DNA of 18,726 nt, taken from contig JAICYG010000041.1 of assembly GCA_025934335.1 (NCBI GenBank), forward strand, positions 1 through 18,726, given 5' to 3'. The position numbers were made by a program, and so were the translations under genes. Under the pieces are notes generated by a model, which was not told the origin of the DNA, made no database searches, and saw only the letters and a list, made by a program, of their open reading frames with translations. Origin of the DNA: Thermoleophilia bacterium (GTDB taxonomy: Bacteria > Actinomycetota > Thermoleophilia > Gaiellales > Gaiellaceae). Below are positions 13,172-18,726 of the stretch, piece after piece. Each line of letters opens with the position of its first letter. Within the stretch, counting starts at the first letter, position 1.

Positions 13172-13851
13172 GGGGCACACTCCGCGCCGCCCTGCACGAT
13201 CGCGTGCGCGTCGGGCGAGAGGGCGTCGGTCGACGATGCCGTCACGACGACGCGCTTCCCGACGACGTGGTGGCCCGCGTGAACGAGGCCGACGTGCACG
13301 AGGCTCGGCGGCTTCGCCGTCCGGAATGCGACCGCGTGCCAGGAGCCGACGAGCTTCTCGGTGCGCAGGCAGCCGATGCGCGCGAACTTCACGTCGCCGG
13401 GGCCGACGACGACGATGCGCGACCGGAACTCGAGCGGGGAGCCCACCGGCACGACCCGCGCCGAGACGGTCGAGCGGCCGCCTCCGCCCTGCGTCGGGAT
13501 GCACCCGAGCAGCGGCTGGAACGCCTGCGTGCGCTTCGACGTCGAGACGGCGCGGAAGAAGGCGTAGCGGGTGGTCGTCTGGCCCGGCTGCACGGGGGCG
13601 CCGAGGCGCCCCTCGAAGGAGACGTGCACCTCGCGCGAGGTCGCCTGCGCGTCGAGCCCCCCGACGACGCTCTGCCCCTTCGGGCACGTGAGCAGGTACT
13701 CGGCCTGACCGCGGGCGGGAACGACGACCCACGGCCCGGGCACGCGGATGCACTGCTGGATGCCGTGGCACTCGTTGGTCGCGCGGGCGGCGCCGGCCGT
13801 GGCCGCGACGACGGCGAGCGCCACGACGAAGGCAAGGGCGAACGGCTTCAC
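13168..13851 (-). CDS. Unrecognised secreted six-cysteine protein within the MoxR/VWA operon
   Basis: A 227-residue protein with a signal peptide (GTG-KPFALAFVVALAVVAATAGAARA, cut near residue 24). The mature part has six cysteines (28, 34, 56, 117, 161, 225), an even number suggesting three disulfides, and two similar turns, PLLGCIP and ARIGCLR. It is mostly alternating hydrophobic/polar strand-like sequence (VVVPARGQAEYLL, STVSARVVPV, KRVVVTASS), so an exported all-beta fold is likely. I recognise no family. It is coupled on both sides by 4-nt overlaps (GTGA upstream, TTGA downstream), and AGGAGG sits 5 nt before its GTG. This position between the two VWA genes implies a role with them outside the membrane, perhaps as their ligand or client. 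Confidence 0.85.
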   Translation of the reverse strand: MKPFALAFVVALAVVAATAGAARATNECHGIQQCIRVPGPWVVVPARGQAEYLLTCPKGQSVVGGLDAQATSREVHVSFEGRLGAPVQPGQTTTRYAFFRAVSTSKRTQAFQPLLGCIPTQGGGGRSTVSARVVPVGSPLEFRSRIVVVGPGDVKFARIGCLRTEKLVGSWHAVAFRTAKPPSLVHVGLVHAGHHVVGKRVVVTASSTDALSPDAHAIVQGGAECAP

Positions 13852-14816
13852 GGCATCCTCCTGAACCAGACTCCCGACAGGATGCCGCCCGCGAGCATGA
13901 ACGCAAGCCCGCCGGCCGCCGCGGCCGCGCTGACCTCGACGGTCTTCTTCCGCTGGCCCGTGCGCGAGCCGAGCTCGTCGTAGGTGCCGGCGACGTCGAC
14001 GGCGGCGGGCCCGGAGGTGAAGTGGCCGAGCGCGGCGCGCGAGATCGCCTGCAGCACCTGCGGCTGCGCCGGCACCTGGATCCGCTCGGTGTAGCCGCCC
14101 TGCAGCTTCTGCTGCACGATCCCGTCGGGCGTGCCGACGAGGATGCTCGAGACGGGGATGCGCGCCTGCAGCGCCCGCTGCGCCGCCTGCTGCGGCGTGA
14201 ACCCGCCGGCCGTCTGGCCGCCGTCGGAGATGACGACCACGACTGCCGGCGGGCGCTTTCGCCGGGACGTCCCCGGCACCTTCGCGCCGAGCCGGACGCC
14301 GCGCACGATCGCGTCGGCGAGCGCGGTCCCCTGGGGGCCGGTGTGCGCGCGGGCGAGCGCGGCGCGGACGGCGGCGAAGTCGTGCGTCGGGGCGGCCGCG
14401 ACGGCGACGTGGTCGGAGAAGGTGACGAGCGCGAGCCGGTAGCCCTTCGGCGCCTTGTCGATGAACCGTCGCGCGATCCGTTTCGCGGCGGCGAACCGCG
14501 TCGGCCGCGCGTCGTTTGCGGCCATCGAGCCGGAGACGTCGAGCACGAGCACAAGCGTCGCCTCCTGCGAACGCACGTGGAACGACGCCTTCGGCCGCGC
14601 GAAGCCGACGACGAGGAGCGCGAGCCCGACGAGGAGGAGCGCCGTCGGCAGGTGGCGCCGCAGGCTCGACGGGCGCGTCGTCATGTTCGGGAGCAGGGAT
14701 GCGGGCGCCCACGCGGTCGCACGGCGGCGGCGCTGCCGCTCGAGCAGGTAGAGCCCGGCGATCCCGGCCGGGACCGCGATCAGGAAGACGAGGAGGAGCG
14801 GCGAGCCGAAGCTCAT
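13848..14816 (-). CDS. VWA-domain membrane protein, BatA/BatB-like, proximal copy
   Basis: A 322-residue paralogue of the distal VWA protein. It begins MSFGSPLLLVFLIAVPAG, has a second membrane segment near 57-72, a VWA domain from about 86, and a C-terminal segment (GGLAFMLAGGILSGVWF). Asp93, Ser95 and Ser97 (DVSGS), Thr164 (GTALADAI) and Asp198 (VISDGG) make a complete MIDAS. A basic loop SRRKRPP precedes the ISDGG strand. It probably faces the periplasm-like space and is remodelled or regulated by the MoxR ATPase. ATG 14816 overlaps the DUF58 stop as ATGA, and its own stop overlaps the next gene as GTGA. Confidence 0.9.
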   Translation of the reverse strand: MSFGSPLLLVFLIAVPAGIAGLYLLERQRRRRATAWAPASLLPNMTTRPSSLRRHLPTALLLVGLALLVVGFARPKASFHVRSQEATLVLVLDVSGSMAANDARPTRFAAAKRIARRFIDKAPKGYRLALVTFSDHVAVAAAPTHDFAAVRAALARAHTGPQGTALADAIVRGVRLGAKVPGTSRRKRPPAVVVVISDGGQTAGGFTPQQAAQRALQARIPVSSILVGTPDGIVQQKLQGGYTERIQVPAQPQVLQAISRAALGHFTSGPAAVDVAGTYDELGSRTGQRKKTVEVSAAAAAGGLAFMLAGGILSGVWFRRMP

Positions 14817-15739
14817 GCTGCTCGCTCCCGTCGCCGGAGGAAGGCGGCAAGCGGCCGCAACCAGTCGCCCTCGGTCGAGAGCGCGACGTGACGCACGCCG
14901 GCCGAGGCGAGCGCGGCGACGAGCGCCTTCCGCTCGGTCGTGGCGGCCGCCGCGAAGCGCTCGCGCAGCGACCGGTCGCTCGTGTCGACGCGCAGCTGCC
15001 GGCCGGTCTCCGGGTCGACGAGGCGCAGCTCGGCGACGTCGGCGAGCTCCTGCTCGCGCGGGTCGCGCACCTCGACCGCGAGCACCGTGTGCCGCCCCGC
15101 CAGGCGGAGGAGCGGCGCCCGCCAGTCGGGCGGCCCGCGGAAGTCGGAGACGAGCACGACGAGCGCGCGCTGACGGACGACCCGGTCGGCCAGCTCGAGC
15201 GCGTCCCGCAGGCTGCCGCTGCCGCCGGAAGGAAGGCCGCGCAGGAGCTGGAGCGTGTCGAGCAGCGCGCGCCGTCCCTGCCGCGGCGGCTCGACGGTCG
15301 ACTCGCGCCCGAAGGCGATCGTGCCGAGCCGGTTGCCGCGGCGTGTCGCCGCGTAGCCGATCGCGATCGCGACGCCCTCGGCGACGTCCGCCTTGCGGCG
15401 CTCGCCGGTGCCGAACGCCATTGACGCCGACGCGTCGAGCACGAGCCAGGTGACGAGCACGCGCTCGGCGAGCTCGACGCGCACGTGCGGCTCGCCGGTG
15501 CGCGCGGTGACGTTCCACTCGATGCGGCGGACGTCGTCGCCCGGCTCGTACAGCCGCACCTGCCAGAGCTCGCTGCCGAGCCCGGCGAACGCCGAGCGGT
15601 AGTCGCCGGCGAGCAGCCCGTCGACGCGCCGCCCGACGCTCAGCTCGAGCGCGCGCAGCGACGAGGCCGAGAGCGGCCCCGGCCCGGGCTGCTCCGGCGT
15701 CCGGATCGGTGCTAGCGGGTCGGTCGCGGTCGAGGTCAT
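14813..15739 (-). CDS. DUF58-domain protein of the MoxR operon
   Basis: A 308-residue protein with the DUF58 hallmark EPGDDVRRIEWNVTARTGEPHVR (from about residue 67), followed by a degenerate VWA-like core (LVLDASASMAFG, RNRLGTIAFG, LVVLVSDFRG). DUF58 proteins are almost always encoded next to MoxR ATPases and are thought to be adaptors or VWA-like partners; the biochemical role is not established. There is no signal peptide or strong membrane segment, so it is probably cytoplasmic. ATG 15739 overlaps the moxR stop as ATGA. The frame is open far upstream on this strand, but that part is antisense-free shadow of moxR and glpK in another frame. Confidence 0.9.
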   Translation of the reverse strand: MTSTATDPLAPIRTPEQPGPGPLSASSLRALELSVGRRVDGLLAGDYRSAFAGLGSELWQVRLYEPGDDVRRIEWNVTARTGEPHVRVELAERVLVTWLVLDASASMAFGTGERRKADVAEGVAIAIGYAATRRGNRLGTIAFGRESTVEPPRQGRRALLDTLQLLRGLPSGGSGSLRDALELADRVVRQRALVVLVSDFRGPPDWRAPLLRLAGRHTVLAVEVRDPREQELADVAELRLVDPETGRQLRVDTSDRSLRERFAAAATTERKALVAALASAGVRHVALSTEGDWLRPLAAFLRRRERAA

Positions 15740-16713
15740 GCCACCTCGGCGCGGCCGAGGTCGATCTGCGGCAGCGGCACTGCTGCGAGGACGCGGTCGA
15801 GGAGCGAGTCGGGCGACACCTCCTCGGCGAGCGCGCGGTACGAGAGGACGAGCCGGTGCCGGAAGGCGTCCCGGACGAGCGCGTCCATGTCGCCCGGCAC
15901 GACGTAGTCGCGGCCGCGGATCAGCGCGAGCGCGCGCGCCGCGGCGACGAGGCTGATCGGCCCGCGCGGGCTGGCGCCGAAGGCGACGTAGTCGGAGAGA
16001 CCGTCGATGCCCCGGTCGGCGGGCTTGCGCGTCGCCGTCGCGATGTCCACGGCCCAGCTGATCAGCGCCGGGTCGACGTAGACGGCGGCCGCCTGCCGCT
16101 GCAGCTCCTTCAGGTCCTCGAGCGTCAGCACCCGCTCGAGCTCGGGCGGCGCCTCGAGCGACCGGGCGACGACGGTCAGCTCCTCGTCGTGCGCGGGGTA
16201 GTCGACGAGCACCTTGAGCATGAAGCGGTCGACCTGCGCCTCGGGCAGCGGGTAGGTGCCCTCGGACTCGATCGGGTTCTGCGTCGCGAGCACGAGGAAC
16301 GGCGCCGGCACCGGGTAGGTCTGGTGGCCGATCGTCACCTGGCGCTCCTGCATCACCTCGAGCAGTGCCGACTGCACCTTCGCCGGCGCGCGGTTGATCT
16401 CGTCCGCGAGCAGGAAGTTGCAGAACACCGGCCCGAGCTCCGTCTCGAAGTCGGTCCGGTCGGGCCGGTACACCCGCGTGCCGACGAGGTCGGACGGGAC
16501 GAGGTCCGGCGTGAACTGCACCCGCTGGAACGAGCCGCCGAGCACGGCGGCGGTCGTCTTGATCGTGAGCGTCTTCGCGAGCCCGGGCACGCCCTCGATC
16601 AGGACGTGGCCCCCCGCGAGGAGGCTGACGAGCACCCGCTCCAGCATCTCCTCCTGGCCGGCGATGACCCGACGGATCTCGAACAGCGCCTGTTCGAGCT
16701 TTGCTCCTGCCAC
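15736..16713 (-). CDS. MoxR-family AAA+ ATPase
   Basis: A 325-residue AAA+ ATPase with Walker A GVPGLAKT (41-48), Walker B plus following helix LLADEINRAPAKVQSALLEVMQE, and sensor 1 ATQNPIESEGTYPLPEAQVDRF, all diagnostic of the MoxR branch. The C-terminal lid runs to PLPQIDLGRAEVA. MoxR ATPases act as chaperone-like remodelers of VWA-containing partners, here presumably the two membrane VWA proteins encoded downstream. The GTG start at 16713 follows GAGGAGG with 6-nt spacing. The 51 bp between glpK and this gene is an AT-rich pocket (TTAAC, TTCTTAGGT, TCTAGA) that may hold the operon promoter. It is the first of five genes joined by 4-nt overlaps. Confidence 0.95.
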   Translation of the reverse strand: MAGAKLEQALFEIRRVIAGQEEMLERVLVSLLAGGHVLIEGVPGLAKTLTIKTTAAVLGGSFQRVQFTPDLVPSDLVGTRVYRPDRTDFETELGPVFCNFLLADEINRAPAKVQSALLEVMQERQVTIGHQTYPVPAPFLVLATQNPIESEGTYPLPEAQVDRFMLKVLVDYPAHDEELTVVARSLEAPPELERVLTLEDLKELQRQAAAVYVDPALISWAVDIATATRKPADRGIDGLSDYVAFGASPRGPISLVAAARALALIRGRDYVVPGDMDALVRDAFRHRLVLSYRALAEEVSPDSLLDRVLAAVPLPQIDLGRAEVA

Positions 16714-16764
16714 TGGATCCTCCTCGCTCGGTTCCGTCCTTCCGCAAAAGAATGACGTCTAGAC

Positions 16765-18129
16765 CTAAGAACTTGTCGTTAAGTCGAGCGCGCGGCGCCA
16801 GGCCTCCCGCAGCCCTGCCACCTCGTCGGCCGACATCGTCGGCTCGTATACCGCGCCGACGTGCACGCCGGTTTCCCGCCCGGCGGCGAGGGCGGCGGCG
16901 CCGAGGGCCGTCGTCTCGCGCTCGGCGGCCACCTCGACGGGGATCCCGAGCAGGTCCGCCTGGAGCTGCATCAGAAAGCTGTTGGCGGTCGCGCCGCCGT
17001 CTGCGCGCAGGACGGTCGGCGGCTCGGGCAGCGCGTCGAGGACGTCCGCGACCTGCTGCGCGATCGCCTCGAGCGCGGCCCGGACGAGGTGCGCGCGGCT
17101 CGTGCCGCGCGTCAGCCCGGTGACGAGCCCGCGCGCGTCCGGGTCCCACCAGGGGCTGCCGAGCCCCGTCAGCGCCGGCACGAACTGGACGCCGCCGGTG
17201 TCGGGGACGCTGCGGGCGAGGGCCTCGGTGTCGGCGGCTGAGTCGATCAGGCCGAGCCCGTCCCGGAGCCACTGCACCGCGGCGCCCGAGACGAGGACGG
17301 CTCCCTCGAGCGCGTAGCCGTCGGCGGCGGCCGTCTTCAGCAGCCCGGGCGGCGGCGGGCCGGCGTCGTCGCCCGTGTGGACGAGGACGAAGCTGCCGGT
17401 GCCGTAGGTCGCCTTCCCCTCGCCGGGCAGGTGGCAGCCGTGGCCGTAGAGCGCGGCCTGCTGGTCGCCGGCGATCCCGCGGATCCGGACGGTGCGGCCG
17501 TTCAGCTCGCCCTCCCCCACATCGGCCGCCGACGGAACGATCTCCGGCAGCAGCGCGTGCGGCACGCCGAAGAGCTCGAGCAGCTCGTCGTCCCAGTCGA
17601 GCGTCTCGAGGTTCACGAGCATCGTCCGCGAGGCGTTCGTCACGTCGACGACGTGCCGCTCTCCGCCGGTCAGCTTCCAGACAAGCCAGCTGTCGACCGT
17701 GCCGAAGGCGAGGCCGTCGCGGGCCCCGTGCTCCCGCAGCAGCCATTCGAGCTTCGTCGCCGAGAAGTACGGGTCGGGCACGAGCCCGGTCTTCGCCCTG
17801 ATCAGGTCGGTGTCGAGCTCGCGGCACCGTTCGGCGGTGCGTCGGTCCTGCCACACGATCGCGGGCGCGACCGGCTCGCCGGTTCGCCGGTCCCAGAGGA
17901 CGGTCGTCTCGCGCTGGTTCGTGATCGCGACCGTGTCGGGCTCGCCGCCTGCCTCGCGTGCGGCTTCCTCGACCGTCCGCCAGATCTCGTGCGGGTCGTG
18001 CTCCACCCAGCCGGGGCGCGGAAAGCGCTGCTGAAGCTCCCGGTAGCCGCGACCGAGCACGTTCAGGTCGTCGTCGAGCGCGAGGCACGTGGTGCCGGTC
18101 GTGCCCTGGTCGACGGCGAGTACGCCCAT
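16765..18129 (-). CDS. glpK: Glycerol kinase
   Basis: A 454-residue FGGY-family kinase that phosphorylates glycerol to sn-glycerol 3-phosphate. Diagnostic stretches are AVDQGTTGTTCLALD (phosphate-binding, residues 5-19), TNQRETTVLWDRRTGEP (glycerol-contacting Arg-Glu), GIAGDQQAALYGHGC (catalytic Asp), KATYGTGSFVL, and DGGATANSFLMQLQAD near the nucleotide site. It is about 45 residues shorter than the common 500-residue form, mainly from compact loops and C terminus; no key motif is lost. ATG 18129 is fixed by the motif position, with only a weak GAGACG before it. The start codon lies inside one arm of a large imperfect palindrome, so an upstream transcript could mask it. No glpF or glpD is visible nearby. 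Confidence 0.92.
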   Translation of the reverse strand: MGVLAVDQGTTGTTCLALDDDLNVLGRGYRELQQRFPRPGWVEHDPHEIWRTVEEAAREAGGEPDTVAITNQRETTVLWDRRTGEPVAPAIVWQDRRTAERCRELDTDLIRAKTGLVPDPYFSATKLEWLLREHGARDGLAFGTVDSWLVWKLTGGERHVVDVTNASRTMLVNLETLDWDDELLELFGVPHALLPEIVPSAADVGEGELNGRTVRIRGIAGDQQAALYGHGCHLPGEGKATYGTGSFVLVHTGDDAGPPPPGLLKTAAADGYALEGAVLVSGAAVQWLRDGLGLIDSAADTEALARSVPDTGGVQFVPALTGLGSPWWDPDARGLVTGLTRGTSRAHLVRAALEAIAQQVADVLDALPEPPTVLRADGGATANSFLMQLQADLLGIPVEVAAERETTALGAAALAAGRETGVHVGAVYEPTMSADEVAGLREAWRRALDLTTSS

Positions 18130-18283
18130 TCGTGCGTCTCGTGCGTTATCCGGCGAGTGGATCGCCGTCCGTGGCAAGGACGCAGGGAGCCCCGATAGTG
18201 GTGACTATCGGGGCGACCGAGGACGCCGTCCACGGGCGGCGAGACGCCGCCGGGAACGCACGAAGACGTGCGAATGGGCGTAC
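18120..18283. repeat. Imperfect 164-bp palindrome spanning the glpK start
   Basis: The left half (18120-18200) and the reverse complement of the right half (18202-18283) align about one centre (18201.5). The outer block GTACGCCCATTCG is identical, followed by CGTGCGTT-type and CCGGCG blocks, then TCGCCG(T/C)CCGTGG, and finally a perfect 10-bp inner stem GCCCCGATAG/CTATCGGGGC with a TGGTGA loop (18189-18214). One-base indels balance out. The left arm includes the glpK ATG and its 15 upstream bases; the right arm carries an inverted near-copy of that start (ATGGGCGTAC on the plus strand). It could act as terminator for the upstream hydrolase, as a translation-masking structure, or be a palindromic mobile repeat. 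Confidence 0.8.
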
Positions 18284-18288
18284 GCGGA

Positions 18289-18726
18289 TCACGCGTGGCG
18301 GTCGATGAACTCGAGCGTGCGCCGCCAGGCGTCGTCAGAGGCGTCCCGGAACTCCTCCTGCTTGCGGTCGAAGAAGCTGTGCGGTGCGCCGTCGTAGGTG
18401 ACGACGTCGTGGTCGACTCCCGCCGTTTCGAGCGCCTCGTCGAACGCGGCGTTGATCTCGGCGGTGATGTTCTGGTCGGCGCCCGCCTGGAGGGCGAGGA
18501 TCGGACACTCGATCTGGCGCACGAACCCGAGCGCGACGAGCGGCTGCGGGTTGCCGTAGAAGCCGACAGCCCCGGCGAGGCCGTGGTGCGACGCCGCCGC
18601 GAGCCACGACGTGCGGCCGCCGAAGCAGAAGCCGACACTGAAGATCGACGTCGCCCCGCGCTCACGCAGCGCGGCGACGCCGGCGGCGATGTCGGCGTTG
18701 AGCCCGTCGGGTGTCGTCTTCTGCAC
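18289..18726 (-). CDS. Dienelactone hydrolase family protein (partial)
   Basis: The C-terminal 145 residues of an alpha/beta hydrolase; the N-terminal 80-100 residues lie beyond the right edge, so the GTG at the very edge is not taken as the start. The nucleophile elbow reads SVGFCFGGRTSW with Cys in place of Ser, typical of dienelactone hydrolase. The acid is the Asp in LQAGADQNIT and the base is the His in YDGAPHSFFDR. The triad is complete. Family members hydrolyse dienelactones or related esters in aromatic breakdown, but many relatives have other substrates. It points the same way as glpK, with 159 bp between them filled by the large palindrome. Confidence 0.9.
   Translation of the reverse strand: MQKTTPDGLNADIAAGVAALRERGATSIFSVGFCFGGRTSWLAAASHHGLAGAVGFYGNPQPLVALGFVRQIECPILALQAGADQNITAEINAAFDEALETAGVDHDVVTYDGAPHSFFDRKQEEFRDASDDAWRRTLEFIDRHA

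Noticed and set aside
16714..16764. GTCTAGAC palindrome and AT-rich pocket before moxR as an operator
   Set aside because: An 8-bp palindrome is short and no regulator gene is adjacent; mentioned only as a possible promoter region in the moxR entry.
14813..18088. A 1091-codon minus-strand frame joining DUF58 to upstream sequence
   Set aside because: The upstream portion is an off-frame reading of moxR and glpK; moxR and glpK themselves have intact family motifs in their own frames.
18189..18214. Inner hairpin GCCCCGATAG/CTATCGGGGC as a simple rho-independent terminator
   Set aside because: It is the core of a much larger dyad of 164 bp and has no T-run on either strand, so I kept it as part of the palindrome rather than a separate terminator.

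Overview
The window looks like chromosomal DNA from a very GC-rich actinobacterium. Nearly every third codon position is G or C, GTG (and once probably TTG) starts are common, intergenic gaps are short, and several genes look leaderless. The gene set (MoxR/DUF58/VWA operon, OpuC-type transporter, SSI-like inhibitor, sedolisin with Fn3) fits the actinobacterial phylum. Placement in a Thermoleophilia-like lineage is only an inference.

Layout, left to right. (1) 1-102: the last codons of a probable trpA. (2) 310-4155: a sarcosine-oxidase-like flavoenzyme (+), converging on an SDR dehydrogenase (-) so tightly that the stop codons overlap. A secreted Amidase_2 peptidoglycan hydrolase (+) follows and converges, with a 26-bp overlap, on a MarR regulator (-). 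(3) 4155-4355: a divergent MarR switch. One perfect 14-bp palindrome supplies the -35 hexamer for both directions, and two related palindromes cover the -10 and start-site regions. The rightward promoter drives only a 35-codon ORF that ends in a strong hairpin. (4) 4361-6778 (-): a cupin, then a sedolisin-type (S53) secreted peptidase preceded in the same direction by an SSI-family protease inhibitor. (5) 6836-11471 (+): five overlapping genes, an MFS exporter followed by a complete OpuC/ProU-type osmoprotectant ABC importer (ATPase, two permeases, binding protein), closed by a UACG-tetraloop terminator. (6) 11542-12121 (-): an RHH/ParE-type toxin-antitoxin pair. (7) 12173-16713 (-): a MoxR ATPase, DUF58, VWA, Cys-rich secreted protein, VWA operon in which each of the four junctions is a 4-nt NTGA overlap. 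(8) 16765-18129 (-): glycerol kinase. (9) 18289-end (-): a dienelactone-hydrolase-family protein cut by the window edge.

The parts most worth following up are the MarR switch with its isolated microgene or small RNA, an imperfect palindrome of about 164 bp that contains the glpK start codon, the inhibitor/peptidase pair in which the peptidase lacks its usual long prodomain, and the unrecognised six-cysteine secreted protein embedded between the two VWA genes. No rRNA, tRNA, CRISPR array, IS element or phage gene is visible, and no gap between genes exceeds about 210 bp.
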